Shown: positions 35,095-44,818, counted from the first letter of the stretch. The stretch: DNA of 64,000 nucleotides from Mycobacterium sp. D16Q13 (GCF_002013375.1 NZ_MAEW01000003.1:124001-188000), one strand, 5' to 3'. Notes: generated from the sequence alone by a model not told the origin. Program-made: numbers and translations.

Positions 35095-35535
35095 TTAAGC
35101 GTGAACAGGCGCCGGACTTCGGCGCTGCATCCATGCCAGCCCCAGCAGTATCGTCCCGGCGACCATCCACACCACGACGATGATGGACCCGGCGGGGACA
35201 ATCGACAATGACGCGTTACGTCCTTGCACGCGAACCAAATCCGGGTTGGATGTGTCGTACTCGACGTAGATGCGCATACCCGGGCTGAGTTCGGATGGAT
35301 AGAGAACGCCCAATTCGGGCCGATACGTGACTCGTTCGGGCGTGACGAACTCGATGGTGGAGCGCCGTGGCCCTGCGCTGAGCACCTCGGCCAGCGCGAC
35401 ACCCATATCCCGTTCGATGGCCTTGTCATTTCGCCAGGCCCCCGCGACCAACAGCAGGGACTGCAACGTCATCAGTCCCGCCAGCACCAGCACCGCGATC
35501 CGGACTCGCTTGATGACGCGGGAGCGCCGCTTCAC
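35095..35535 (-). CDS. DUF3592 membrane protein
   Basis: The 146-aa protein has two membrane helices, [21 protein letters not shown] near the N-terminus and [19 protein letters not shown] near the C-terminus. A DUF3592 beta domain lies between ([34 protein letters not shown]). The GTG overlaps the menD stop (GTGA), so it is translated with menD. It corresponds to Rv0556 by position. Function unknown. Confidence 0.85.
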   Translation of the reverse strand: MKRRSRVIKRVRIAVLVLAGLMTLQSLLLVAGAWRNDKAIERDMGVALAEVLSAGPRRSTIEFVTPERVTYRPELGVLYPSELSPGMRIYVEYDTSNPDLVRVQGRNASLSIVPAGSIIVVVWMVAGTILLGLAWMQRRSPAPVHA

Positions 35536-37154
35536 AGAGCTGCCCTGATGGCCGCGTGCAGCTCGCGCAGGGTGGAGCGGTCGGCCTTGACCTCCAGAAC
35601 CCTGATACCACCGGCCGGTTCGTCCAGCGCGGGGCCAAGCTCTTCCACCGAGATCGATCTCGAATCCACGTGGTAGGCCCGGCACAGCGCCGCGATGTCG
35701 ACGTCATGTGGGGTGCCGAAAATGCGGGAGGACACGTCACGAAATCGAGGGTCGCCCTGCTCCAGAAGCTCGAAGATGCCGCCGCCGTTGTCATTTGAGA
35801 CCACGATGGTCAGGTTCTCGGGACGCGGCTCGGTCGGACCGATCAGCAGACCCGAGCTGTCGTGCACGAAGGTGAGATCCCCGATCAAGGCCACGGTACG
35901 GCCCCCCTGGTGTGCAAGCGCCGCGCCGATCGCGGTCGATACCGTGCCGTCGATGCCGGCGACCCCCCGATTGGAGCGCACGCGAACGTCTTTGGCCCCC
36001 CACGGAACGAGCGCGGCATCGCGTACCGGGTTGGAGGCGCCGAGCACCAGCTGATCACCATCGCGCAATGACCCACACACCCTGGCCGCGACATGCAGAC
36101 CCGTGGTCAGCGGGTGAGTATCCAGCTGTCCGCGCACCGCATCGAGTGCCTTCTGGTGCGCGTGCGCGCACCGGTGCAGCCATGCGGCATCCGGCTCTCC
36201 GGAGATGACGGCCCGGGTACCGGTGGCCTGCGAGTTGCCGGACACATCGGGCCAGCGCGGGCCAGTGGTCAACGCGTACACCGGAATCCGGTTGTCCGCC
36301 AACAGCGTTGACACCTGCCGGTGCAGGGTCGGCCGACCCAGCATGATCACCTGTTGCGGATGCAGCAGGGCGAGCGCCAGCGGATGCACCGGGTTGTCAG
36401 GTTGGGGCGCAGTCGGTTCGGCCACCGTGGGCAACATCGCCAGGTTGGCGTGAGCGGGCGCGCCATGGCCCGCGATCACTACGGTATCGGGAGTCAGATC
36501 GATCTCGACGGGTTCGTCGAACGTCACGTCCGGGGTGTACGTCCAGGGCGCCCCACCCGGGCGGCCCGCGGGTATCGGCCCCTCATCGCGATCGGGCACA
36601 AGCGGTTCCCGTAGCGGGATGTCGAACTGCACGGGGCCGGCATTTGCGGTACGGGACCCCTTGGCAGCGGCCAGGACTCGGCAGGTCGCTGAACGCCAGT
36701 GCGGGTTCTGCGCCTCGATCTTCTCTGAACCGTCTTCCGCCAGGCCCAGGCTGATCGCGGCGCGAACCTGGGTGCCGAAGTAGCCGAGCTGCTCCATCGT
36801 CTGGTTGGCGCCGGTGCCGAGCAGCTCGTAGGGGCGGTTGGCCGACAGGACAATCAGCGGAACCCGGGCGTAGTTGGCCTCCACCACCGCGGGGCCCAGA
36901 TTGGCTACCGCCGTCCCAGAGGTCATCGCCACCGGAACAGGGGCGCCGCTGGCCGCGGCCAGCCCGACGGCCAGGAAGCCCGCGGTGCGCTCGTCGATGC
37001 GCACGTGCAGCCGTAATCGCCCGGCCTTGTCCGCATCGTGCAACGCGAAGGCCAGCGGGGCATTGCGCGACCCGGGACACAGCACCACATCGCGTACTCC
37101 GCCGCGGATGAGCTCGTCGACGACCGCGTGGGCCTGAGCGGTCGACGGGTTCAT
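35532..37154 (-). CDS. menD: SEPHCHC synthase MenD
   Basis: The 540-aa thiamine diphosphate enzyme joins 2-oxoglutarate to isochorismate in menaquinone synthesis. The N-terminal domain has [17 protein letters not shown] and [14 protein letters not shown] with the ThDP-activating glutamate region. The C-terminal domain has [16 protein letters not shown] and [14 protein letters not shown]. Length matches actinobacterial MenD. It overlaps the DUF3592 start and lies 12 bp after bpoC. Confidence 0.96.
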   Translation of the reverse strand: MNPSTAQAHAVVDELIRGGVRDVVLCPGSRNAPLAFALHDADKAGRLRLHVRIDERTAGFLAVGLAAASGAPVPVAMTSGTAVANLGPAVVEANYARVPLIVLSANRPYELLGTGANQTMEQLGYFGTQVRAAISLGLAEDGSEKIEAQNPHWRSATCRVLAAAKGSRTANAGPVQFDIPLREPLVPDRDEGPIPAGRPGGAPWTYTPDVTFDEPVEIDLTPDTVVIAGHGAPAHANLAMLPTVAEPTAPQPDNPVHPLALALLHPQQVIMLGRPTLHRQVSTLLADNRIPVYALTTGPRWPDVSGNSQATGTRAVISGEPDAAWLHRCAHAHQKALDAVRGQLDTHPLTTGLHVAARVCGSLRDGDQLVLGASNPVRDAALVPWGAKDVRVRSNRGVAGIDGTVSTAIGAALAHQGGRTVALIGDLTFVHDSSGLLIGPTEPRPENLTIVVSNDNGGGIFELLEQGDPRFRDVSSRIFGTPHDVDIAALCRAYHVDSRSISVEELGPALDEPAGGIRVLEVKADRSTLRELHAAIRAAL

Positions 37155-37166
37155 GCCATCAGGGTG

Positions 37167-38003
37167 TCATACCGCCTGAGAGGCACTCGCAAAGAACTCC
37201 AGGATCACGCGGTTGACCTCGTCGGGGCGTTCGATGAAGCCCAGATGCCCGGCGTCGGCAATCTCGACGTACTTGCCGCCGGGAATGGCATCGGCCACCT
37301 CCCGGCCAAGGTAGGGCGGCAGGGTCATATCGTCACTAAACCCGATGACCAGCGACGGAACAGTGATCTCCGAGTAAGCGCCGGGCCGGTCGGGGCCGGG
37401 TATGGCACCGCGCTGGTGATCGATACCACCCGAGGTCGGCTCGGGCCACAGCGTGAACATGTCGATCCAGTCCTTGATCGCGGCATCGTTGTTCAGAGTC
37501 TTCGGGGAGAAGTTCAACAACAGGCGCATGGCCGCCTGATAGGACGCCGGCACCTCGACACCCGATGCGGACAGCTCAAGCTCCGCCTTGCGGAAGAACG
37601 AGCGCGTGGAATCCTCCCGCCCCCGCGTTCCCATGAACACCGCGGCGGTCACGAGATCCGGGCGGGTGAGGGCGAGCTCCTGGGCGATAAGCGCTCCCAT
37701 GGAGAACCCGACCAACCGGGCTGGCGCAGCACCAAGATCCTCGATGAGCGCCGCGGCATCGGCCACCATGTCCTGCAGGGTGAAGCCATCGGCGCACTCG
37801 GTGGTCGGCGGTATCCCCCGGTTGTTGAAGGTGATCGTGCGATATCCCGCGGCGCGGAATGCCGGTACCTGATGCAGGTGCCAACTGCGCCCCGCGCCAC
37901 CCCGCCCGGAGATAAAGACGACAGGATCACCGGAGGCGCCGAGCGCCAGGGGCCCACGATCGTCGTAACTGATCTGGATGCCGTTGATGTTCGCGAGAGG
38001 CAC
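37167..38003 (-). CDS. bpoC: Alpha/beta hydrolase BpoC, candidate MenH
   Basis: The 278-aa protein is the Rv0554 counterpart. It has VVFISGRGGAGRSWHLHQ, the nucleophile elbow VGFSMGALIAQE and the catalytic His in DAGHLGFIERPDEV. Sandwiched between menC and menD, it is a good candidate for the SHCHC synthase (MenH) step, although it was named as a bromoperoxidase homologue. I use the GTG at 38003, 11 bp after the menC stop. The longer frame from 38060 would overlap menC by 46 bases. Confidence 0.85.
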   Translation of the reverse strand: MPLANINGIQISYDDRGPLALGASGDPVVFISGRGGAGRSWHLHQVPAFRAAGYRTITFNNRGIPPTTECADGFTLQDMVADAAALIEDLGAAPARLVGFSMGALIAQELALTRPDLVTAAVFMGTRGREDSTRSFFRKAELELSASGVEVPASYQAAMRLLLNFSPKTLNNDAAIKDWIDMFTLWPEPTSGGIDHQRGAIPGPDRPGAYSEITVPSLVIGFSDDMTLPPYLGREVADAIPGGKYVEIADAGHLGFIERPDEVNRVILEFFASASQAV

Positions 38004-38014
38004 GGTGACTGAAC

Positions 38015-38983
38015 CTACCGGTTCAACAGCGGGTAGCAGTCGGCCACTCGGCGCCGCCACCAGTCACACCGGTCAACAGGCGCGGCGAGCGCCGCCAGCC
38101 GGGCCCGGTCCGGAGCGAACGACGCCACCGTCAAGTAACCGTTCTCGGGTGCCGGGGTCTCGGCCACATCCTCGACGAAAAACCCTCCGGTACCCAGTCC
38201 GCAGGCATGCTCGAGCACCGGCAACGCCCCCGCCGCACGCAGACCGATGCCGATGCCGACCGCGCTATCGAGGGCGCTGGAGATCACCACGGGAATACCG
38301 ATCCGCTCCGCGATATCCAGGAGCGCGGCCACACCACCGAGCGGGGCCACCTTGAGGACCGCGACATCGGCCGCCCCCGCCCGGGCGACACGCAGCGGAT
38401 CGCTTGCTCGCCTGATGCTTTCGTCAGCGGCGATCGGCACAGCCGGGAGGCGCCGACGCACCTCCGCCAATTCCTCGACGGTGGCGCAGGGCTGTTCGGC
38501 GTATTCGAGAGCACCGTCGCGCGTCAGTGCGGTCAGCGCCTGAATCGCCTGTTCCACGGACCATCCCGCGTTGGCATCCACCCGCACAGTGGGGATCTGC
38601 GCGCGGACCGCTGCGACGCGGGCGACATCGTCGCCGAGGGTCTGCCCGGGCTCGGCCACCTTGACCTTGGCGGTGCGGGCGCCCGGGAAGCGGGCCAGCA
38701 CCTCGGGTACGTCCGCGGCCGCTACCGCGGGCACCGTCGCGTTGACGGGTATGCGGGTGCGCCGGGCCGCGGGGAGCTCGGTGTACGCGGCCTCGATGGC
38801 GGCCCCTAGCCAGGCAGAGGCCTCGGGCGGGTCGTACTCGGGAAAGGCACCGAATTCGCCCCAGCCGGCCGGCCCCTCGATCAGAGCGACCTCCCGGGTG
38901 GTGATGCCGCGAAATCGCACCCGCATGGGCAAGGCGACGACATGCAGCCGGCCGAGCACATCGTCCAACGCGGGCAGCTCCAC
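38015..38983 (-). CDS. menC: o-Succinylbenzoate synthase
   Basis: The 322-aa enolase-superfamily enzyme dehydrates SHCHC to o-succinylbenzoate. Visible residues are the K-x-K base in TAKVKVAEPG, metal ligands in VRVDANAGW, EQPC and IAADES, and the second lysine in AVLKVAPLGG. The frame is open further upstream, but homology begins at LPALDDVLGRLHVVALPMRV, so I choose the GTG at 38983. It heads the bpoC-menD run. Confidence 0.92.
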   Translation of the reverse strand: MELPALDDVLGRLHVVALPMRVRFRGITTREVALIEGPAGWGEFGAFPEYDPPEASAWLGAAIEAAYTELPAARRTRIPVNATVPAVAAADVPEVLARFPGARTAKVKVAEPGQTLGDDVARVAAVRAQIPTVRVDANAGWSVEQAIQALTALTRDGALEYAEQPCATVEELAEVRRRLPAVPIAADESIRRASDPLRVARAGAADVAVLKVAPLGGVAALLDIAERIGIPVVISSALDSAVGIGIGLRAAGALPVLEHACGLGTGGFFVEDVAETPAPENGYLTVASFAPDRARLAALAAPVDRCDWWRRRVADCYPLLNR

Positions 38984-39146
38984 ATCAGCGATCGTCGCAC
39001 GCTGTTCAGATGGTCCGGTGCGACGCCCCGAAGCCTTCCCCCGCGGCCCGGTTCCCATCACCGCGCGAAAGTGACTTTGGTTTCTAGAGCGGCAGTGCGG
39101 CCGGATGCCAATCTGCCCACATCGGCGGACAGGCGAAGGAGAGCAC

Positions 39147-39473
39147 ATGCTGACGGTTCACGGCGTGGCGGGATATCAATCGGGTTGCCGGTGCGCAGGC
39201 TGCTCGTCGGCGGAGGCACAGCGACTGCAGCGGATCGGCGAAGCGGAACGCGAACGCTGGGAGCAGATCAATCAACGGGCCGCGCGGCGCTCGCAGCGTT
39301 ACTTCGCCGACGCCGCGGATCATCCGCTGAACTGGCAGAAGCCCTGGACCACTGAGGAGATCGACACGGCGCTGGACGCATCGTCGACCGCCGCGCAAGT
39401 CGCGACGCGCTTGGGCCGCTCGATCGGGGCCATCCATGCCGCGCGCAGACGATTCCGGCCACGCATCAGTTGA
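39147..39473 (+). CDS. Small putative DNA-binding protein with GCRC motif
   Basis: The 108-aa protein has a strong ribosome site (GAAGGAG). Residues 5-26 (HGVAGYQSGCRCAGCSSAEAQR) match the His-Gly...GCRC-x-x-C knuckle seen in small actinobacterial and phage proteins, probably zinc-binding. The C-terminal half (PWTTEEIDTALDASST, then ATRLGRSIGAIHAARRRF) looks like a SANT/Myb-type or recombinase-like helix-turn-helix. It is an insertion relative to the M. tuberculosis order. Function unknown; nucleic acid binding is inferred. Confidence 0.7.
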   Translation: MLTVHGVAGYQSGCRCAGCSSAEAQRLQRIGEAERERWEQINQRAARRSQRYFADAADHPLNWQKPWTTEEIDTALDASSTAAQVATRLGRSIGAIHAARRRFRPRIS

Positions 39474-39535
39474 TGCCACAACTGGTCAACTTTTGGTCCC
39501 TAGCCAACGCATCTCGGAGGGCGTACCTTAATGTC

Positions 39536-39985
39536 ATGTCAGTTGACATCAAGCCTGTTCCCCGATGGCTCCGATACTTCAACAAGGTCGTCATCGGCGG
39601 ACACAAGATAGGCCTCAAATTGCCGATGATGGTCCTCACGGTCCCGGGCGCCAAGTCCGGCAAGCCGCGTTCGACTCCCATCACCCCCTTCACCCTCGAC
39701 GGGCAGCGCTATGCCGTCGGTGGAGTTCCCGGATCGTCCTGGATCGCCAACGCACGCAAGGCCAAAGAGGGCACCCTGACACAAGGGCGCCACACCCAGC
39801 GGGTACGCATTGTCGAGCTGTCCCCCGAGGACTCCCGCCCGGTGCTCCGCGCGTTTCCGATCGAGGTGCCCACCGGAGTCGGCTTCATCAGAAACGCCGG
39901 GCTGGTCAAGGAGGGCACCCCGGATGAGTTCGAGGCACTGGCCGGGATGGCCGCCGTGTTCCGGTTGGATCCACTGGACCGCTAG
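39536..39985 (+). CDS. F420H2-dependent quinone reductase (Ddn-like) family protein
   Basis: The 149-aa split beta-barrel protein has LTVPGAKSGKPRSTPITPF, YAVGGVPGSSWIANARK and a C-terminal FRLDPL. These are the Ddn/nitroreductase family cofactor and membrane-near motifs. Members use F420H2 to reduce menaquinone-type quinones or activate nitroimidazoles. The ATG at 39536 is used. It fits the quinone theme of the neighbourhood, though its own substrate is unknown. Confidence 0.85.
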   Translation: MSVDIKPVPRWLRYFNKVVIGGHKIGLKLPMMVLTVPGAKSGKPRSTPITPFTLDGQRYAVGGVPGSSWIANARKAKEGTLTQGRHTQRVRIVELSPEDSRPVLRAFPIEVPTGVGFIRNAGLVKEGTPDEFEALAGMAAVFRLDPLDR

Positions 39986-39998
39986 GCCCTCGCCACGG

Positions 39999-41171
39999 CT
40001 AATCGTCCACGAGGGCATGACCCGGATAGAGAATTCGGGATTGATTCCCGCCGTTGCGTTTTGCCTCGTACATCGCGCGGTCGGCGCAGGCGGTCAACAC
40101 ATCGATCGCCTTTTGAGAAGCCGCCGACGCCACACTCGCAACCGCCTGGGCCGCGACCCCCACACTCGCGGTCACGGTGATCCCCGCAGGTGTGGATGAC
40201 GTCACGGCTTCCCTGAGTCGCGTGGCGAATTCGGCCACGGCCTCCGCCGGGCAGACCGTCACCACGAGAAACTCCTCACCACCCGAGCGGCCCACCAGAT
40301 TCCCCCGGCTCGATTCGGCAGTGAGCGCGCCGGCCAGGTCGACGAGCACCCGATCACCCGTCCCGTGACCGTACCGATCGTTGATCGACTTGAACCGGTC
40401 GATATCGACGATGGCGGCGGCGATCACCCGGTCTCCTTCCAACATGTACCCACGCGCCAGCCCACTGTGCAGCCGCTGCCACTCACCGTAGATGCCACGG
40501 CGGTTGAGCAGCCCGGTGAGTGGATCACGCTGGGCGGCAAGCGCGTCCAAGCGCACCACCGCGATCCCGAACTGGATGACCGCGGGTATCAACACCACCA
40601 CGACCAACATGCTCGTCACCTTCACCACGGCGGTCATCGCCGCACCGACGGTGCCCTCGGCGAACAGACGCGACGACAGCGCCAAGATCATCGGGCCGCA
40701 CCACGCGACATGCGCCACCAGTAGCCGGTTTCCCAGGAAGAAACTGACGTATGCGCCGACCGGGGTGAACAGCACCGTTCCCACCAGACCTGCCAGTGGG
40801 TCGGAGTCCTGCCAGCAGGCGAGCGCGATCCCGACGTCCGCGAAGGCGACGAAGGCGACCGCCTCGCGCAGGGATGGCCACGGCCCCACCACCCAGCGCA
40901 CCGCCCAACCCAACGCCCCCAGGGCGCACACGCCGACGATGACGCGGCCCACCGTGCTCCGGGGTCCGGTGTCGCTGAACTGCACCGCGACGCAGATCGC
41001 CGCGAAGATCAGCGCATATCCACCGATGAGGTTGCGGACGGTCCGGTCAAGCTTGCGCGCGCGCAGGAATGCCCGCAGCCAGCCCGTGGGGACCGGCTCG
41101 GTCCACCACTGGAGCAGAAAACTCATCCACGCGGTGGAGCGGACGTACGTGACGATTCTGTTCAGCGGCAT
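39999..41171 (-). CDS. Membrane-bound diguanylate cyclase (GGDEF)
   Basis: The 390-aa protein has about six N-terminal membrane helices (residues about 45-205), then a GGDEF domain with RDPLTGLLNRRGI, DIDRFKSINDRYGHGTGD (in part) and the active site SGGEEF. It should make cyclic di-GMP. The RxxD inhibitory site expected five residues before GGEEF is not conserved (SRGN at that place). A YajQ protein at 17350 could be one effector. Confidence 0.9.
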   Translation of the reverse strand: MPLNRIVTYVRSTAWMSFLLQWWTEPVPTGWLRAFLRARKLDRTVRNLIGGYALIFAAICVAVQFSDTGPRSTVGRVIVGVCALGALGWAVRWVVGPWPSLREAVAFVAFADVGIALACWQDSDPLAGLVGTVLFTPVGAYVSFFLGNRLLVAHVAWCGPMILALSSRLFAEGTVGAAMTAVVKVTSMLVVVVLIPAVIQFGIAVVRLDALAAQRDPLTGLLNRRGIYGEWQRLHSGLARGYMLEGDRVIAAAIVDIDRFKSINDRYGHGTGDRVLVDLAGALTAESSRGNLVGRSGGEEFLVVTVCPAEAVAEFATRLREAVTSSTPAGITVTASVGVAAQAVASVASAASQKAIDVLTACADRAMYEAKRNGGNQSRILYPGHALVDD

Positions 41172-42179
41172 CTAGCTCTCCGGATTGGAGGTCGGCGGAT
41201 TGCGCCTGGGGACCATACGCACGGTGGGCAACGGCGGTGCAGGCAGGCGCGCCACCGCACCCTCGTATCCCTCGACATGGCCGAAGCGTTCGGACTCGGC
41301 CTGCCATGCCTCGCGGAATTCCGCGATCTCGTCGTGATGACGGCCGACAAAGTTCCACCACATGACGATCTGCTCTCCGAATGGCTTGCCGCCCAGTAGA
41401 ATTGCCCGTGCTATGGAATCTGTCGGGTTGAGGACGGTGAGCTGATCGACTCCGGTGCCCACGTAACCGAGCTCGCCCCGCGACAATCTGGTGCCGGACA
41501 ACTCGACCGCCTCGGTATCCACCAGCAGCCCGTGCTCAAACCCGGGATCGACATCGAACCGCGCCATGCTCCGCGGTTCGAGCAGCAGCTCGGCACCCAG
41601 CAAGGGGGTGGCGGTACGCACCGGAGATGCCTGCCCCGCCAGGGTCCCCAAGAACACCCGCAGACGCACCCCGCCCACGGCGACCGCCTCGGGCGCGTAA
41701 TGCTGAAAATCGCGTGCCGCATCCCGGGATTCATCGGGCAGGGCGACCCAGAGCTGCACACCATGCAGCGTGGTGGTCTGGGCCGTCGACACCTCCGAAT
41801 GGCAGATACCGTGGCCACCCGTCATCAGGTTCAGCTCACCAGGGCGCACCATCGCATGCACTCCGTGGCTGTCGCGATGCTCGATCTCCCCCGTGAACAG
41901 CCAGCTCACCGTCTGCAGTCCGGTATGTGGATGAGGCGCCACATCCATTCCGCCGGTCTGCGTGATGTCATCGGGCCCGTAATGGTCGGCGAAGCACCAG
42001 GCGCCGATCAATGATCGCCCCGCCTGGGGCAGGGTCCGCAACACCGTCATCGCACGCGGTCCTCCGAGTGGAACCTCTCGGGGAGTGAGTATTTCGACCA
42101 CGGGGTGTCCGGCTCCATCCCGTGAACACGCGCCACCCTCGCAGCGGGTTTCCGTCGGGGTGGTCTCCGTATTACTCAT
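41172..42179 (-). CDS. Pirin family protein
   Basis: The 335-aa bicupin has the pirin signature HPHTGLQTVSWLFTGEIEHRDSHG (metal-binding histidines in HPH and EHRDS) and GICHSEVS. The ATG at 42179 precedes the conserved part by about 30 residues. An N-terminal CEGGACSRDG segment adds two cysteines. Some pirins degrade quercetin and others act as redox sensors; no specific role is visible. Its start is 50 bp from the divergent GNAT gene, and it directly abuts the GGDEF gene. Confidence 0.9.
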   Translation of the reverse strand: MSNTETTPTETRCEGGACSRDGAGHPVVEILTPREVPLGGPRAMTVLRTLPQAGRSLIGAWCFADHYGPDDITQTGGMDVAPHPHTGLQTVSWLFTGEIEHRDSHGVHAMVRPGELNLMTGGHGICHSEVSTAQTTTLHGVQLWVALPDESRDAARDFQHYAPEAVAVGGVRLRVFLGTLAGQASPVRTATPLLGAELLLEPRSMARFDVDPGFEHGLLVDTEAVELSGTRLSRGELGYVGTGVDQLTVLNPTDSIARAILLGGKPFGEQIVMWWNFVGRHHDEIAEFREAWQAESERFGHVEGYEGAVARLPAPPLPTVRMVPRRNPPTSNPES

Positions 42180-42228
42180 GTGACCATCATCGGCCGTACT
42201 CCCGGCGTCTGGGGCATAGTTGGTCACC

Positions 42229-42579
42229 ATGGATGAATCCGAAGCCAGCGCCACGGTCGTCGACGCACCCGATCACCACCGGTTCGAGATCACCGCCGAC
42301 GGTGAACTCGCGGGCTTCACCGAATACCTGGATACGGCATTGGGCAGCACCGACGTGCGGATTTTTTATCACACGGAAATCGACGAGAAGTTTGGCGGCC
42401 GCGGCCTCGCCGGGACGCTGGTGCAGTCGGCGCTGACATCCACCCGATCCACGGGACGAAGGATCGTGCCGGTATGCCCATACGTCAGGAAGTTCGTCGG
42501 CAAGCACCACGAGTTCGACGATGTGGTCGCCCCGGTGACGCGGGAAGCCCTGGCCGCCGTCGAGGCGCACCAGGGATGA
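42229..42579 (+). CDS. Small GNAT-type N-acetyltransferase (YjdJ-like)
   Basis: The 116-aa protein is a minimal GNAT of the YjdJ type: FEITADGELAGFTEYLD, FYHTEIDEKFGGRGLAGTLVQ with the acetyl-CoA loop GGRGLAG, and VPVCPYVRKFVGKH. The substrate is unknown. The ATG at 42229 is chosen; a TTG nine bases upstream is possible. The stop overlaps the next ATG (ATGA). Confidence 0.85.
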   Translation: MDESEASATVVDAPDHHRFEITADGELAGFTEYLDTALGSTDVRIFYHTEIDEKFGGRGLAGTLVQSALTSTRSTGRRIVPVCPYVRKFVGKHHEFDDVVAPVTREALAAVEAHQG

Positions 42580-43034
42580 CCGATCATCGTGTCTACATCG
42601 ACAAACAGACTCCATCCGTCTACCAGGGGCTGACCAAGACCGCCGCCGAGCTCCGTGCCCGGGCCGCCGAGGCCGGGCTCTCGCGAACAACCTTGGAATT
42701 AGTCAACATTCGAGTCTCTCAACTCAATCGCTGCCTGTTCTGCCTCGATCTACACACCCGTGTCGCGCTGGAGGAAGGCGAGTCCGCTCAGCGGATCGCC
42801 GTACTGCCGGTGTGGCAGGAGGCCGAACTGTTCAGCGATGTCGAGCGCGCGGCGCTGACGATCGCCGAGGCGGTGACGGAGGTCGCCGCTCGCCACCTCA
42901 CCGACGAGCAGTACACCGCTGCCCGGGTACACCTGTCCGATGATCAGATATCGGCGCTGGTGTGGTCGGCCATCATGATCAACACCTTCAACCGGATCTC
43001 GATTCTGAGCCGCCACCCGATCACGAGGCGCTGA
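42576..43034 (+). CDS. Carboxymuconolactone decarboxylase/AhpD-like protein
   Basis: The 152-aa helical protein carries the AhpD-type CxxC in NRCLFCLDLHTRVALEEG, with the following histidine, suggesting peroxidase or disulfide-reductase activity rather than decarboxylation. It is translationally coupled to the GNAT gene. Confidence 0.87.
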   Translation: MTDHRVYIDKQTPSVYQGLTKTAAELRARAAEAGLSRTTLELVNIRVSQLNRCLFCLDLHTRVALEEGESAQRIAVLPVWQEAELFSDVERAALTIAEAVTEVAARHLTDEQYTAARVHLSDDQISALVWSAIMINTFNRISILSRHPITRR

Positions 43035-43086
43035 CACCCGATCGTCTGGGGCGGGAATACAACCGAACCACCACGAGTTGGGTTTC

Positions 43087-43120
43087 ATAAGCCAGACTAA
43101 TAAACTGGTTACTGACTTAT
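43087..43120. promoter_or_regulatory. Inverted repeat in an AT-rich promoter region
   Basis: ATAAGCCAG and CTGACTTAT are an 8-of-9 inverted repeat around ACTAATAAACTGGTTA, 22 bp before the lipoprotein ATG. The CCAG of the left arm can also pair with CTGG inside. It could be an operator or part of the promoter. Confidence 0.35.
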
Positions 43121-43142
43121 CTCACGGGGAAGGTATTCAACG

Positions 43143-43841
43143 ATGCCGCAGCTGCGTGCCACATACGTCCGTAAGACAGCGCGCTCGGCGGTACTCGCCG
43201 TGACGCTCGCCAGCGCCCTATCCGGGTGCACCGTCTACCAGACGCTCACCAAGCCCACGGAAACTCCCCCGGCGCCGGCCACCACCTCACCCCTCAGTGA
43301 CCAAGATCAGATCCGGCAAGTGACCGCCCAGATGGGCAAGGTGCTCGGAAGCCTCGATGCGGACGCCGCCAACGCCCTGACCTGCCCGCGCTACCAGGTG
43401 TCCAGCCGCACCGCCGACGAGAAGCTCGTCCCCTCGATCAATTCCTGGCAGGGGGCCCAGGAGGCGCTGCTGTACGGCGATACCTCGACGCTGTCCAGCC
43501 ATGTGGCACAACGGTTCCCCAGTGCTGGCAGCGGCGAACGCGCCACACTCGTCAAGGCGATCGTCAACCGCGATCAGTTCGCCTACACGGCCACCGCGCT
43601 GCAGGTAATCCGCGAGTCCACCACGGTCGAGAAGTTCGCGATCGACAACATCAAGATCATCGGTGACAGCGCCACCGGAGACATCACCGCGACGTACAGC
43701 CTGGGTGGTGGCGCCACCCAGACCCGCACCCAGCCGAACCAGTTTCGCAAGGAGGACGGCAAGTGGGCGTGGTGCCAGCAGCCGCCGCCGGGCCTGTTCA
43801 CCCAGTGGACGACATCCTCGGCGGCACAGTCGTCCGCGTAG
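43143..43841 (+). CDS. Lipoprotein of unknown function
   Basis: The 232-aa protein has a basic N-terminus, a hydrophobic stretch AVLAVTLASALSGC and a lipobox cysteine at position 29, then a Pro/Thr/Ala linker. The rest (DQIRQVTAQMGKVLGSLDAD, KFAIDNIKIIGDSATGDITA) looks like a Mce-associated or NTF2-like mycobacterial lipoprotein. No active residues are evident. The ATG follows GGGGAAGG. Confidence 0.8.
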   Translation: MPQLRATYVRKTARSAVLAVTLASALSGCTVYQTLTKPTETPPAPATTSPLSDQDQIRQVTAQMGKVLGSLDADAANALTCPRYQVSSRTADEKLVPSINSWQGAQEALLYGDTSTLSSHVAQRFPSAGSGERATLVKAIVNRDQFAYTATALQVIRESTTVEKFAIDNIKIIGDSATGDITATYSLGGGATQTRTQPNQFRKEDGKWAWCQQPPPGLFTQWTTSSAAQSSA

Positions 43842-43897
43842 CGGCTCACCGGTAGCGTCGACCGGCCACACACCGGGCGGCCTCTAGAGTCGGAGCC

Positions 43898-44818
43898 ATG
43901 ACCCAAGACGACGGGCAGACCGCCAATCCCTTTGACCCGACGCGCTGGCAACCGGTGGCGGGATTCGAGGATCTGACCGACATCACCTATCACCGCCACG
44001 TCAGCCAGGGAACCGTGCGGATAGCCTTCGACCGGCCCGAGGTACGGAACGCCTTTCGGCCACACACCGTCGATGAGCTCTACCGAACCCTGGACCACGC
44101 ACGGATGACCTCCGATGTCGGTGCGGTGCTACTGACCGGGAACGGCCCCAGCCCCAAGGACGGCGGCTGGGCATTCTGCTCCGGCGGGGACCAGCGCATC
44201 CGAGGCCGCACCGGCTATCAATACGCGGGGGGCGAGACCGCCGAGACCGTGGACCCGGGCCGTGCGGGCCGTCTGCACATCCTGGAAGTGCAGCGCCTCA
44301 TCCGCTTCATGCCAAAAGTGGTGATCGCCTTGGTGAATGGGTGGGCAGCGGGCGGTGGACACAGCCTGCACGTGGTGTGCGACCTGACATTGGCCAGCCG
44401 CGAACACGCTCGCTTCAAGCAGACCGACGCCGATGTGGGCAGCTTCGACGGTGGCTACGGCAGCGCATACCTGGCCAAGATGGTTGGGCAGAAATTTGCC
44501 CGTGAGATCTTCTTCCTGGGCCGGCCGTATACGGCCGAACAGATGCATCAGATGGGCGCCGTCAACGAGGTCCTCGACCACGAACATCTGGAGACTGTCG
44601 CGCTGGAGTGGGCCGCCGCCATCAACGAAAAGTCACCTCAGGCACAACGAATGCTGAAGTACGCCTTCAACCTCGCCGATGACGGACTCGTCGGACAGCA
44701 GTTGTTCGCCGGGGAGGCAACACGATTGGCCTATATGACCGATGAGGCCGTCGAAGGCCGTGACTCGTTCCTGGAGAAGCGCAAGCCGGACTGGTCGCCC
44801 TACCCCTGGCACTACTAA
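43898..44818 (+). CDS. menB: 1,4-Dihydroxy-2-naphthoyl-CoA synthase
   Basis: The 306-aa crotonase-fold enzyme closes the naphthoate ring in menaquinone synthesis. It has FDRPEVRNAFRPHTVDEL, WAFCSGGDQRIRGRTGY for oxyanion-hole formation, and VNGWAAGGGHSLHVVCDLTL. The C-terminus RKPDWSPYPWHY is also typical. Length and motifs match mycobacterial MenB. Confidence 0.96.
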   Translation: MTQDDGQTANPFDPTRWQPVAGFEDLTDITYHRHVSQGTVRIAFDRPEVRNAFRPHTVDELYRTLDHARMTSDVGAVLLTGNGPSPKDGGWAFCSGGDQRIRGRTGYQYAGGETAETVDPGRAGRLHILEVQRLIRFMPKVVIALVNGWAAGGGHSLHVVCDLTLASREHARFKQTDADVGSFDGGYGSAYLAKMVGQKFAREIFFLGRPYTAEQMHQMGAVNEVLDHEHLETVALEWAAAINEKSPQAQRMLKYAFNLADDGLVGQQLFAGEATRLAYMTDEAVEGRDSFLEKRKPDWSPYPWHY

